A stretch of DNA of 64,000 nt from CADCTB01 sp963768975 (lineage in GTDB: Bacteria; Actinomycetota; Acidimicrobiia; Acidimicrobiales; AC-14). The position numbers were made by a program, and so were the translations under genes. The DNA is taken from the NCBI GenBank assembly GCA_963768975.1, contig CAVYKB010000012.1:62001-126000 (forward strand), read 5' to 3'. Under the pieces are notes generated by a model. The model saw only the letters and a program-made list of their open reading frames with translations. It was not told where the DNA came from and ran no database searches. Every line of letters starts with the position of its first letter. The first letter of the stretch is position 1. Positions 15,432-24,271 of the stretch are shown here, piece after piece.

Positions 15432-17992
15432 GCCGGCGGCACCCGGGCGATCAGCACGGCCATGTCGTCGTGGGGCTTGTCGGAGAAGAGGTTGCGCGCC
15501 TCGTCCTCGATGCGGGCGGCCAGCGTGGCGGCGTCGACGGGGCCCGCGGCACGGATCACGGCGGCAATGCCGGTCTCTTCGAAGAACTCCCGGCCACGGT
15601 GGCGCTCCACGATCCCGTCGGTGAAGCAGACCAACGCGTCTCCCGCCCCGAGGTCGACATCGACATCGTGCAGCTCGATCTCGGGTGCCGCCCCCAGCAG
15701 GCTCCCCGGCCGGCCCACGGCCTCGACGGCACCGCCGGCCCGGGCCACCAGCGGCAGCGGGTGGCCACCCGAGCACACGACGGCGCCGGCGCCGCCCACC
15801 AGCGGCTGGACGATGACGAGGGCCACGGTGCAGAAGCGGGGCTCAGTGAGCTCCCACGCCGGCTCCTCGAAAGCCTGGAGGGCGGCGACGCGATCGGCCT
15901 CGGCGGCCAGCAGCACCCGGTTGAGGTGGGCGAGGATGGCCGACGGGCGGGGCTCGTAGAGGGCGATGGAGCGGATCGTGTGGCGGGCCAGGCCGGTGAC
16001 CGCGGCGGCGTCCACCCCCTTGCCCCGCACGTCGCCGACGACGAGCAGCCACCGCCCGCCGTCGACGGCGAAGGCGTCGTAGAAGTCGCCGCCGACCTCG
16101 ACACCCTCGCCGGCCGGCGCGTAGCGGGCGCCCAGCTCCAGGCCGGGGATCGACGGCAGGCTGGGAGGCAGAAGGCTGGCCTGGAGGCTGCGGGCAACTC
16201 GGCTCCGGTCGGCGAAGAGCCGGGCGTTCTCGATGGCGGTTCCCGCCCGGACGGCCAGCTGCTCGGCCAGTTGCAGGTCGGCGGCGTCCAGCCGGCGGCC
16301 GGCCTCGGTGACCAGCGTCAGCTCCCCCACGGCCCGGCTTTGAGAGCGCAGCGCGATGACCGACACCGACTGCGACTCGTCACAGGCGGCACCTTCCTCG
16401 ACCAGCCGGCTGAGGTCCTGCAGCTTGGCCGGGTCGGCATGGGAGAGGGCGACGGGCATGGGCCGGCCGCGCTCGTCGACCAATTGGATGGCACAGCCGT
16501 CGGCCAGCCGGGGAACGGCCAGTTCGACGACCTGGGCGAGGGTGGTCTCCAGATCCAGGACCGAGGAGGCCAGGGTCGAGGACGCCTCGGCGAGGAACGT
16601 CAGCCGCTCCTGGGACCGCTCGGCGGCCATGCGGGCCTCCCGCTCGGCCGTCGCCGCCTCTCGGGCGTCCTCGTAGAGGGCGGCCCGGCGCAACGCGGTC
16701 GCGCACTGGGCGGCCAGGGCGGAGAGGATCCGCCGGTCGGCGTCGGTGAACTCCTGCTGTTGAGCGAACCCGACGACCATGGCGCCGAATGCGGTGCCGT
16801 CCTCGTCGATGAGCGGCGTGATCGCCACCGCGGTGGCGTCGGTCATCGGCGTGCCCCGGAAGATTGGGTACTGGGCGTCGCGGTCGGCCTGGTCGCGCAG
16901 GAGGACCATCTGGGCGGTTCGGATGGCGTCGCTGGCCGGCAGCGAGGCGGCCAGCGGGAAGCTTCTCCACTTGGCCTTGATCTCTTCGCGGTAGCCGACC
17001 TCGTGGACGATCTCGACGGTCTCCTCGTCGTCGGCCACCAGGAGAATGGAGCCGGTGACGCCGCCCAGGGCGGGCACGCCCTCGGTCAGGACCGCCTCAG
17101 CCACCGAGCGGGCGTCGACCGCCCGGATGAGCGACATGGTCACGTCCTGGAGGCCGCGGAGGCGGCCGGCGACGGTCTCGGCCTCGGCCCGGGTGGCCCG
17201 CTCGACTGCGAGGAGGTGGGCCCTCTCCTCGTCGGCCAACCGGCGGGCGGTGATGTCCGTCATGCACCCGATGCGACCGGTAACCGTGCCGGCGTCGTCC
17301 AGGGTGACCTGGCCCCGGCCCTGCAGCCAGTGGACCGACCCGTCGGGCCAGATGACCCGGTACTCGAGGTCGTAGGAGCCCTTGGTCTCCAGCGCCCGGT
17401 CGAGGACCGCCGCCACCCGGTGGCGGTCCTCGGGGTGCAGGATCGACATCCACGCCTCGGAGGTGCCGGGGAAGGTGCCAGGTTGCAGGCCGAGCAACGC
17501 CTCGGCGGTCTCGTCGAGGGTGACGTCCGTCGTCCGGCGGTCCCAGCGGAGGATCCCCAGCCGGCCGGCGGCCAGGGCCAGCCGCTGCTCGTCGCGGGTG
17601 GAACGGAGCTCCGAAGCCAGTCGCCGCTCGGCGGAGACGTCCTCGGCCTCGCCGACCACGGCGACCACGGCCCCGTGGTCGCCGACCACGGCCCGGTGCA
17701 CGATGGCGATCTCCCGCGTGGAGCCGTCCTTGTGGCGGACCGAGAACCCGCCGGACCAGTCCTCGCCGATACCGACCTTCTTGAGGATCTCCGTGGCCTG
17801 GCTGACGAGCGACTGGGGTACCAGGAGCTCGACGACCTCGCGCCCGAGGACCTCGTCGGCGCGCCAGCCGTAGAGCTCCTCGGCGCCTCGGTTCCAGTAG
17901 ACGATGGTGCCGGCAATGTCGGTGGCGACCACGGCGCGGCTGATGGCGTCGAGCACGGCCGCCGGCGTGATCGAGAGAACCTTCTCGCTCAC
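15428..17992 (-). CDS. Multi-sensor SpoIIE phosphatase (PAS-PAS-GAF-GAF-PP2C)
   Basis: 854 aa. Order: PAS domain (about 5-125, VVATDIAGTIVYWNRGAEEL), second PAS/PAC (about 135-255, RWDRRTTDVTLDETAEALLG to GRIGCMTDITARR), coiled segment, GAF (about 280-440), coiled segment, GAF (about 470-610), and SpoIIE phosphatase (about 640-852) with GGDFYDAF, VVGDVRGKGVDAAAVT, SGGHPLPL, FTDGIVERH and DDMAVL. It is cytoplasmic, with no membrane segment. It likely integrates small-molecule or redox cues and dephosphorylates an anti-sigma antagonist; its operon partner is the RsbW-like kinase. The ligands of the sensor domains cannot be read from the sequence. Confidence 0.9.
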   Translation of the reverse strand: MSEKVLSITPAAVLDAISRAVVATDIAGTIVYWNRGAEELYGWRADEVLGREVVELLVPQSLVSQATEILKKVGIGEDWSGGFSVRHKDGSTREIAIVHRAVVGDHGAVVAVVGEAEDVSAERRLASELRSTRDEQRLALAAGRLGILRWDRRTTDVTLDETAEALLGLQPGTFPGTSEAWMSILHPEDRHRVAAVLDRALETKGSYDLEYRVIWPDGSVHWLQGRGQVTLDDAGTVTGRIGCMTDITARRLADEERAHLLAVERATRAEAETVAGRLRGLQDVTMSLIRAVDARSVAEAVLTEGVPALGGVTGSILLVADDEETVEIVHEVGYREEIKAKWRSFPLAASLPASDAIRTAQMVLLRDQADRDAQYPIFRGTPMTDATAVAITPLIDEDGTAFGAMVVGFAQQQEFTDADRRILSALAAQCATALRRAALYEDAREAATAEREARMAAERSQERLTFLAEASSTLASSVLDLETTLAQVVELAVPRLADGCAIQLVDERGRPMPVALSHADPAKLQDLSRLVEEGAACDESQSVSVIALRSQSRAVGELTLVTEAGRRLDAADLQLAEQLAVRAGTAIENARLFADRSRVARSLQASLLPPSLPSIPGLELGARYAPAGEGVEVGGDFYDAFAVDGGRWLLVVGDVRGKGVDAAAVTGLARHTIRSIALYEPRPSAILAHLNRVLLAAEADRVAALQAFEEPAWELTEPRFCTVALVIVQPLVGGAGAVVCSGGHPLPLVARAGGAVEAVGRPGSLLGAAPEIELHDVDVDLGAGDALVCFTDGIVERHRGREFFEETGIAAVIRAAGPVDAATLAARIEDEARNLFSDKPHDDMAVLIARVPPA

Positions 17993-18056
17993 ACCACGGT
18001 CCCGGGCACCGCATCAGTGTATGGCGCCGCCCCGCCGATCCCGGGGCGGATCGTCG

Positions 18057-19880
18057 TTACCACGAGCCCCCGCCCCCGCCGCCCCCGCCCCCTCCCGAGG
18101 AGCCGCCGGAGAAGCCGCTGGAGCCCGAGCCCGCCGGCGTGGACGTGATCGTGCCTGCGGTGGTCACGGCGAACCCATCGATGGAGTGGGCGAAGCCGAC
18201 GGCGGTGAAGTTCGAGGAGCCGCCGTACCAGGACGGTTGCAGCGCCTCATCCCCGAGGCCGGCAAAGGCTCGGGCCCACTTCTCGGTGGCGCCGAAGACG
18301 ATGGCGTAGGGCAGGTACTCGGAGAAGAGGTTCTTCTGCTCGGCGAACCGGGCCCGGTCCTTCTCGGACTCCTCGATGAAGCGCCGGAAGCCGGCGACCC
18401 GGCGGAGCACGCCCGTGCCCTTGGCCGTGCGGCGGGGCATGCGCTTGGCCGAGAGGAGGAGCATGACGCTGGCGATCACCAGCGGCACGGCGACGAGGGC
18501 GGCGTGGGTGAGGGCCACGAGCACGACCAGGATGGCGACCGAAAGCACGACCGCCGCCCCGCCGATCACATACCACTTGGTGCGGACCTTGTCGGGGCGA
18601 GCGGTGAACCAGCCCTGGGCCATGACGTCGTCGTACAGAGCGTCCTGGACCTTGTTGAGCCGAGAGACGAATGTCGTCCGCAGGGAGGAGAGCTTCACCT
18701 CGTCGCCGTCCTCGAACAGCCCGTCCAGCAGCAGCTTCTCGTAGCGCAGCAGGCCGTCGCCCGACATCAGCTTGGTGAGGGTCCAGTCCGGCTTGCCGAA
18801 CCAGCCCTTCTTCGGGATCTCGTCGATGCGGAGGTAGCCCCGTACGGCCAGGTCGACGATGGTGGCCGTGACGTCCAGCGGGTTGGCCGCCTCGTCGACC
18901 AGCGTTCCCACCTGTCCCGGGCGGAAGTCGTCGGGCGGGACGAACTCCACGGGCGTCTCGACCCGTCCCAGGGGGCCGAAGGACAGGCGGACGGCCTCGT
19001 CCTGGCCGGCGGTGGCGTAGGCGACGTCGACCGGGGATCCGGCGAAGGCCCGGTCCCGGCCGGTGCGCCACGCCAGCCGGGCGACGCCGAGGGCGGCGGC
19101 GACCAGCAGCAGCAGGCTGGCGCCGGCGGTGGCCGGCGTGGCGGAGAAGGCCCGGGCCATGCTCCAGCGCTCGTCGAGGATGGGCTCCGGCGCCGGCACC
19201 GCCCCCTTGGCGAAGGCGACCACCACGGTGATGCCGTCGCCGGCGCGGAGGCGGCGGTCGGAGAACGATGCGGTGCGGCCAGCGCGGCCCGCGTCAGCGC
19301 ACGCCAGCCGGGACCCGGACTCACCTCCGAAGCAGGCGACCTCGATGATGTCCGCCGGCGTGGTGACCCGGATCGTGGCCTGCTCGATGGGGACCGGCCA
19401 CTCGGTGCCAATGGCGTTCCAGTACAGCTCGTCGTGGCCCTCGAAGCCGTTGAGGGCGCCGTCGACCCGGTAGGTGATGGTGTAGCGGTGGGCGCCGGTA
19501 ATCGTCTTGTCGGGGTCGCCGATCTTGAGCCGGGCCGTGTTGCCTGCGCCTTCCCGCTTGTACTGGTCGGGGGTGCCCGGCGATCCCTCCACCGAGATCA
19601 CGTTGAGGGGGTAGGTGCGCTCATAGCGACTGTCGTAGTCGAGGCGGACGGGGATCTCCCGGAAGATGCCGTGTCGCTGGTTGGCGGCGAAGTCGTAGTC
19701 GATGACCTCGGTGATCAGCAGCGACCCGGTGGTCTCCACCCGGATGTCGACGTCGTAGGCGGTGATGCGCTCACCGGTGCCCTGCGCCATGTTCATTGGC
19801 GTCCCGAGGGCGGTCGCCGGCGCGGCGAAGAGCACGAGAGCGATCATCAGACAGGCTGCGGCTCCGGCCCGGCGGGTCAT
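18057..19880 (-). CDS. DUF2207-family membrane protein
   Basis: 607 aa. Signal peptide (1-25), an extracellular DUF2207 domain (about 35-250, with the block HGIFREIPVRLDYD), a first membrane helix near 265-285, a cytoplasmic region, two adjacent helices near 430-475, and a C-terminus ending in a run of Gly residues before SW. The glycine tail is typical of the family. Function is unknown; a role at the cell surface is inferred from topology. Its ATG overlaps the stop of the yceH-like gene (ATGA), so it is the second gene of that operon. Confidence 0.85.
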   Translation of the reverse strand: MTRRAGAAACLMIALVLFAAPATALGTPMNMAQGTGERITAYDVDIRVETTGSLLITEVIDYDFAANQRHGIFREIPVRLDYDSRYERTYPLNVISVEGSPGTPDQYKREGAGNTARLKIGDPDKTITGAHRYTITYRVDGALNGFEGHDELYWNAIGTEWPVPIEQATIRVTTPADIIEVACFGGESGSRLACADAGRAGRTASFSDRRLRAGDGITVVVAFAKGAVPAPEPILDERWSMARAFSATPATAGASLLLLVAAALGVARLAWRTGRDRAFAGSPVDVAYATAGQDEAVRLSFGPLGRVETPVEFVPPDDFRPGQVGTLVDEAANPLDVTATIVDLAVRGYLRIDEIPKKGWFGKPDWTLTKLMSGDGLLRYEKLLLDGLFEDGDEVKLSSLRTTFVSRLNKVQDALYDDVMAQGWFTARPDKVRTKWYVIGGAAVVLSVAILVVLVALTHAALVAVPLVIASVMLLLSAKRMPRRTAKGTGVLRRVAGFRRFIEESEKDRARFAEQKNLFSEYLPYAIVFGATEKWARAFAGLGDEALQPSWYGGSSNFTAVGFAHSIDGFAVTTAGTITSTPAGSGSSGFSGGSSGGGGGGGGGGSW

Positions 19881-20557
19881 TCGTCGTCGGGCTCCCTCTC
19901 GCCCAGGCGGGCGACCAGCTCGCGATGCCGGCGCTCGAGGCGGTCGAGGTCGGCTCGGAGGCCGGCGACCGCGTCCTCCAGGGCGGCGACGCGGTCGATC
20001 CGGGCGGGCCGGCCGTCAGCCGAGGTTTCGTCGTCCTCGTCGTCGTCGCCGGCGAGGATCTCGCCCAGGTCGGCACCGAGGAGGTGCGCCCACCGGCTCT
20101 CCTTCTGGCCGGGCCGGCGCTCGAGCCGGGCGACGAGCGGCTCACTCCGGCCGGCCAGCTCTCGCAGGGCGACATCGACCTCCTCCTGGCTGGCGAAGGG
20201 TTGCAGCCGCTCCGTGCGCGTCCGCAGCTCGCCGGCGGTCTGGGGCCCGCGCAGCATCAGGACCGAGAGCACGGCCAGGTGCTGCGGCTCGATGGTGAAG
20301 ACCTCGTCGAGGACGTGGCGGTACTTGTCGGCCCGGTTCGAGCGGCTGTAGACGATCCGCACCACGTTGTCCGAGCGCAGGTTCAGAAGCGCGTTGCTCA
20401 CCGTGGCCTCGTCGAGCTTGGTGACCGGGTTGCGGTTCGACGTCTGGTTGCACGCCGCCACCAGGGCGTTCATGGTGAGCGGGTAGTTGTCGGGAGTCGC
20501 CATCTCCTTCTCGATGAGGCATCCCACGATCCTCGACTGCACCGGCGTCAGCTTCAC
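19877..20557 (-). CDS. YceH/DUF480-family winged-helix protein
   Basis: 226 aa from GTG. The DUF480 repeats are clear: VQSRIVGCLIEKEMATPDNYPL at the start and SNRNPVTKLDEATVSNALLNL after it, then LSVLMLRGPQTAGELRTRTERL. The C-terminal third is acidic (GDDDEDDETS) and ends in a predicted coiled coil, RVAALEDAVAGLRADLDRLE. The family has two winged helices and is usually annotated as a possible regulator; its targets are unknown. The start is 17 bp from the divergent oxidoreductase start (2 bp from an alternative one). Confidence 0.85.
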   Translation of the reverse strand: MKLTPVQSRIVGCLIEKEMATPDNYPLTMNALVAACNQTSNRNPVTKLDEATVSNALLNLRSDNVVRIVYSRSNRADKYRHVLDEVFTIEPQHLAVLSVLMLRGPQTAGELRTRTERLQPFASQEEVDVALRELAGRSEPLVARLERRPGQKESRWAHLLGADLGEILAGDDDEDDETSADGRPARIDRVAALEDAVAGLRADLDRLERRHRELVARLGEREPDDE

Positions 20558-20574
20558 GGGTGCAAGGGTACGAC

Positions 20575-21579
20575 GTGGCTCTCGCTCTGAGCGTGCTGGA
20601 CCAGGCGCCCGTCCCCGACGGCTCGACCGCGGCGGAGGCGTTGCAGCAGACGCTGGCGCTGGCCCGGGCGACCGAGGCGCTGGGCTACCGGCGGTACTGG
20701 GTGGCCGAGCACCATGGCACCCGGTCGCTGGCGGCCACCGCGCCGGAGGTGCTCGTGGGTGCGGTGGCCGGGGCGACGTCGAGCATCCGGGTGGGGTCGG
20801 GCGGCGTGCTGCTGTCGCACTACAGCCCCCTGAAGGTGGCCGAGGTCTTCCGGACGCTGGCCGCCCTCCACCCGGGCCGGGTCGACCTCGGGATCGGCCG
20901 TACGCCAGGCGCCGACCCGGTGACGGAGGCGGCGCTGCAGTACCTGCCGGGGGTGCCCGGCGACGAGCGCTACCCCGACAAGGTCGTCGACCTGATCAGC
21001 TTCCTGCACGACCGGCTGGAGCCCGGGCACCCGTTCGAGGCCGTGCGGGCCATGCCCGACGGCGTGCCGGCGCCGGCGGTGTGGATGCTGGGGTCCAGCA
21101 GCCACAGCGGGGCGGCGGCCGCCTACCTGGGCCAGCGGTTCGCCTTCGCCCACTTCATCACGCCGGCGTTCGGGCCCCAGGTGGTGGACGCCTACCGGCG
21201 GGGGTTCCAGCCCTCCGAGGAGGTGCCGGCGCCGGAGGCGCTGGTGGCGGTCGGCGTGGTGTGCGCCGACACCGACGCCGAGGCGGCCCGCCTGGCCCGC
21301 TCGGCCGAGGTGTGGGGGCTGCGGCCCGAGGGCACCGAGCGGGGACCGCTCCTATCGCCGGAGGACGCCGCTGCCCGCGCCTTGACCGACCTGGAGGAGG
21401 CGAAGGTGGCCCAGTCCCGGGCCGCGAGGATCGTCGGGGGGCCGGCCCGGGTGCGCGACGAGCTGGTGGCGTTGTCCGAGGCCTACGGGGTGGACGAGCT
21501 CATGCTGGTGACCGTCTGCCACGACGCCGGCGCCCGCCGGCGCTCCTACGAGCTGGTGGCCGAGGCGTCGTCCGGGTAG
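20575..21579 (+). CDS. Luciferase-like (LLM) flavin-dependent oxidoreductase, MsnO8-type
   Basis: 334 aa. It begins LALSVLDQAPV and contains RYWVAEHHGTRSLA, the SGGVLLSHYSPLKVAEVF block and RVDLGIGRTPGADP, which together mark the F420/FMN-dependent LLM family of about 330-340 aa. The GTG chosen is preceded by AAGGG at good spacing; a GTG 15 bases upstream is also in frame. The window encodes CofC for F420, so F420 use is possible, but this subgroup is often FMN-dependent. The oxidised substrate is unknown. Confidence 0.85.
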   Translation: MALALSVLDQAPVPDGSTAAEALQQTLALARATEALGYRRYWVAEHHGTRSLAATAPEVLVGAVAGATSSIRVGSGGVLLSHYSPLKVAEVFRTLAALHPGRVDLGIGRTPGADPVTEAALQYLPGVPGDERYPDKVVDLISFLHDRLEPGHPFEAVRAMPDGVPAPAVWMLGSSSHSGAAAAYLGQRFAFAHFITPAFGPQVVDAYRRGFQPSEEVPAPEALVAVGVVCADTDAEAARLARSAEVWGLRPEGTERGPLLSPEDAAARALTDLEEAKVAQSRAARIVGGPARVRDELVALSEAYGVDELMLVTVCHDAGARRRSYELVAEASSG

Positions 21580-21661
21580 ATCCGGTGCCATGGTCCCCGA
21601 AGTCGGCACCGAAGAAGCTCGCCGGAGGCCCGGAGACCCGGGCCGGCGCCGTCGCCCCTCT

Positions 21662-22870
21662 CTACCGCAAGGACCTCTGAAACTCCACGGTCACCGACAG
21701 GCCGCCGGCCTCCCGCGCCTCGGCATGCACGGCGGCGTGGTGGGCGCCGGCCACGGCCTGCACGATCGACAGCCCCAGGCCGTGGCTCCGGTGCCCGCCC
21801 ACCCTGTCGGGCGCCAGCCGGCGGAACGGCTCGAAGAGGCCGGCGACCTGTTCGGGCGGGATCCGTGGGCCGCCGTTGTGGACGGTGAGCCTGACCCGGT
21901 CGCCGGCGACCACGGTCACCACCTCCATCCAGCCGCTGGCGACGTTGTGGCGGGCGGCGTTCTGCACCAGGTTCACGGCCAGGCGCTCGAGGAGCACGGG
22001 GTTGCCGGTGACGGGCGCCGGCTGCAGGTCGCGGCGGACGGCGAGGCCGGCGCCGGCGATCTCCTCCTCGGCCTGGTCGAGGGCGCCGGCGACCACGGTA
22101 GCCAGGTCGACCTCCTCGGTGGCGCCGGTGCCCTGCTGGCTGCGGGCCAGCACCAGCAGCCCGTCGATGAGCCCCTCGCTGCGGTCGACCGCGTCGCGCA
22201 CCGAAACGGCCATGGTCCGCAGCTCCTCAGGGGTGGTGTCGGGGTCGGCCAAGGCGACGTCGACCACCGCCCGCTGGATGGCCAGCGGCGTGCGTAGCTC
22301 GTGGGAGGCGTTGGAGACGAAGCGCCGCTGGCTCTCGAAGGACGACTCGAGCCGGCCCAGCATCCCGTCGAAGGTGTCGGCCAGCTCCTTCAGCTCGTCC
22401 TGCGGCCCCTGGAGGGCGAGGCGCTCGTGGAGGTTGGTGTCGGACAGCCGGCGGGCCGTCGCCGTCATGTCCTGGATGGGCCGCAGCACGCGGCCGGCGA
22501 GCAGCCACCCCAGCCCCACCGAGGCGAGGGCCATGAGCCCGAGGGCGAGGGAGGATTGCACGACCAGCTCGCGCAGGGTCTCCTCCCTCAGCTGCTCCTC
22601 GAACTCGACGAGCACGTCGTCGAGAGGCTGGCCGTTGGAGACGATCAACTGCCCGGGGGCCGGCGCCGGGCGCACGAAGTCGATGGCGGTCCGCTCGTCG
22701 GCACCGACGCCCGGGCCGGCCATCACGCCCACGGGCCCGGTCTCCCGGTGCAGGCTGCGCTGTACCAGGGCGTAGTTGAGGGCCAGCAGGAGGGCGCCGG
22801 CGGCGAGGAACATGCCGCCGTAGACGAGAGTCAGCCGGAGGCGGATGGTGGGGCGGAAGGCCACGGTCAA
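21662..22870 (-). CDS. Two-component sensor histidine kinase
   Basis: 402 aa. Two membrane helices (about 12-36 and 103-126) flank an extracytoplasmic sensor of roughly 65 residues, followed by HAMP (about 124-178), HisKA with SNASHELRTPLA (His190) and HATPase_c with NLVQNAARHN, a VHNGGPRIPP box and GLGLSIVQAVA. It should phosphorylate the regulator encoded just upstream. The frame opens with TTG overlapping the regulator's stop (TTGA); a GTG two codons later is an alternative start. The divergent MacAB-like operon is a likely target pathway. Confidence 0.9.
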   Translation of the reverse strand: MTVAFRPTIRLRLTLVYGGMFLAAGALLLALNYALVQRSLHRETGPVGVMAGPGVGADERTAIDFVRPAPAPGQLIVSNGQPLDDVLVEFEEQLREETLRELVVQSSLALGLMALASVGLGWLLAGRVLRPIQDMTATARRLSDTNLHERLALQGPQDELKELADTFDGMLGRLESSFESQRRFVSNASHELRTPLAIQRAVVDVALADPDTTPEELRTMAVSVRDAVDRSEGLIDGLLVLARSQQGTGATEEVDLATVVAGALDQAEEEIAGAGLAVRRDLQPAPVTGNPVLLERLAVNLVQNAARHNVASGWMEVVTVVAGDRVRLTVHNGGPRIPPEQVAGLFEPFRRLAPDRVGGHRSHGLGLSIVQAVAGAHHAAVHAEAREAGGLSVTVEFQRSLR

Positions 22871-23523
22871 GGGATCCGGTAGCCGGCGCCGGGCACCGTC
22901 TCGATCACCGGCGGGTTTCCGAGCTTGCGGCGCAGCTTGACCATCGTCACCCGCACCGCATTGGTGAAGGGGTCGGCGTGCTCGTCCCAGGCCCGCTCCA
23001 GCAGCTGCTCGGCGCTGACGACCGCACCGTCGGCCGCCAGCAGCACCTCCAGTACGGCCAGTTCCTTGTTGGTCAGGCGCAGGAAGTGGCCGTCGCGTGA
23101 GGCGGTCCGCCGGGCGGGGTCGACCCTCAGGGGGCCGCGCTCGATGACGGGCGGAAGCGCCGGCCCCGACCGCCGGGCCAGCGCCCGCACCCGGGCGATC
23201 AGCTCGCTGAAGGCGAAGGGCTTGCCCAGGTAGTCGTCAGCGCCCAAGGTGAGGCCCTCGACGCGGTCGTCCAGCCCGTCCGACGCGGTCAGCATGAGGA
23301 TGCGGGGCGACAGCTCTTCGCCGGCCAGCCGCCGGCACACCTCGTCGCCGTGGACCACGGGCAGGTCCCGGTCCAGCACCACGACGTCGTAGCGGTTGAC
23401 GGCGATCCGCTCCAGGGCGGCGGCGCCGTCGTGGGAGACGTCGACGGCCATAGCCTCCCGCCGCAAGCCACGGGCGATGGCGTCGGCCAGCACTCGCTCG
23501 TCCTCCACCACCAGCACCCGCAT
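22867..23523 (-). CDS. OmpR/PhoB-family response regulator
   Basis: 218 aa. Receiver domain (1-115) with acidic pocket VVEDE, phospho-acceptor Asp51 in VVLDRDLP, and Lys101 in LGKPF; then a winged-helix DNA-binding domain (about 125-218) ending VRVTMVKLRRKLGNP and VPGAGYRIP. The ATG used has GAGGA five bases upstream, better than the ATG four codons earlier. It is translationally coupled to the histidine kinase. A 13-bp inverted repeat in the divergent intergenic region is a candidate binding site. Confidence 0.9.
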   Translation of the reverse strand: MRVLVVEDERVLADAIARGLRREAMAVDVSHDGAAALERIAVNRYDVVVLDRDLPVVHGDEVCRRLAGEELSPRILMLTASDGLDDRVEGLTLGADDYLGKPFAFSELIARVRALARRSGPALPPVIERGPLRVDPARRTASRDGHFLRLTNKELAVLEVLLAADGAVVSAEQLLERAWDEHADPFTNAVRVTMVKLRRKLGNPPVIETVPGAGYRIP

Positions 23524-23563
23524 CTCAGTCCTCATGCTGTCCAGGTCGGGATAACCGTGGCAT

Positions 23564-23576
23564 AACCACTGTGGTT
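23564..23576. promoter_or_regulatory. Candidate response-regulator operator
   Basis: AACCAC-T-GTGGTT is a perfect 6-1-6 inverted repeat, 41 bp upstream of the regulator gene and 78 bp upstream of the divergent lipoprotein gene. A related half-site, ATAACCGTGG, lies just before it. The position suits control of both directions by the linked regulator, which is inferred from placement only. Confidence 0.4.
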
Positions 23577-23653
23577 TACGGCCGCGACAGGCGCGATTCC
23601 GTACGACTGCCCATGCCGGGACGGCGACCGTCCGCTCCGGCAAGGAGAACGAT

Positions 23654-24271
23654 ATGCATCGACGGTGGCGAACCGTGCTCGTGCCCGCGGTCGTGGCCGT
23701 GGGCCTGCTAGCGACGGCGTGTGGCGGCGGGTCCGCCGGCGCCACCGGCGGAATCGCGTCGGCCGGCGACGGGACCACGGCGAAGCGCCCAGCCGACAAG
23801 ACGAAGGTCGACCCTGAGCAGGCCGGGCTGGACTTCGCCCGGTGCATGCGCGAGCACGGGGTCGACATGCCCGACCCCCAGGCCGGCGGCGGCGGCATGG
23901 TGATGATCGGCCCCGGGCCGGGGGAGGTGCAGGCCGGCACCAGGGTCGGCCCGCCGGAGGGCTTCGAGGAGGCCCACGAGGCGTGCGGTCACATCCTCGA
24001 GGACCTGATCGGCGACGGACCCGGCCCCATGGACCCGGCCGAGCAGGACCGGGCCCTGAAGTTCGCGCAGTGCATGCGGGACAACGGCATCGACATGCCC
24101 GACCCCGACTTCTCCGGCGGCGGCGTCCGCATCACGATCGGTCAGGACCCGGGCGTCGGCCCGGATGGGGAGACGTTCAAAAAGGCCCACGAGGCCTGCG
24201 GCGGCATCTTCGGCCCGCGCCACGGCATGAGCTCCGGGGCGGTTGCGGTCGCCGGAGGAGGCCGGTCATGA
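23654..24271 (+). CDS. Lipoprotein with an internally duplicated Cys-containing module
   Basis: 205 aa, with AAGGAG seven bases before the ATG. Signal and lipobox ATAC come first. Two related modules follow: DFARCMREHGVDMPDP with EEAHEACGHIL, and KFAQCMRDNGIDMPDP with KKAHEACGGIF. Each has two cysteines, spaced as if to form a disulfide or bind a ligand, with a Gly/Met-rich insert between. The gene is first in the export operon and overlaps the next one as ATGA. Similar lipoproteins often accompany MacAB-like exporters in actinobacteria; the function is not known. Confidence 0.75.
   Translation: MHRRWRTVLVPAVVAVGLLATACGGGSAGATGGIASAGDGTTAKRPADKTKVDPEQAGLDFARCMREHGVDMPDPQAGGGGMVMIGPGPGEVQAGTRVGPPEGFEEAHEACGHILEDLIGDGPGPMDPAEQDRALKFAQCMRDNGIDMPDPDFSGGGVRITIGQDPGVGPDGETFKKAHEACGGIFGPRHGMSSGAVAVAGGGRS

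Noticed and set aside
15470..18148. Very long open frame antisense to the PAS-GAF-SpoIIE gene
   Set aside because: High G+C leaves few stops on the opposite strand. The translation is Gly/Arg/Gln-rich with no domain, while the minus-strand frame has clear PAS, GAF and PP2C motifs.
17904..20351. Long plus-strand frame opposite DUF2207 and yceH
   Set aside because: Composition is shadow-like; the minus strand carries two recognisable, ATGA-coupled genes.
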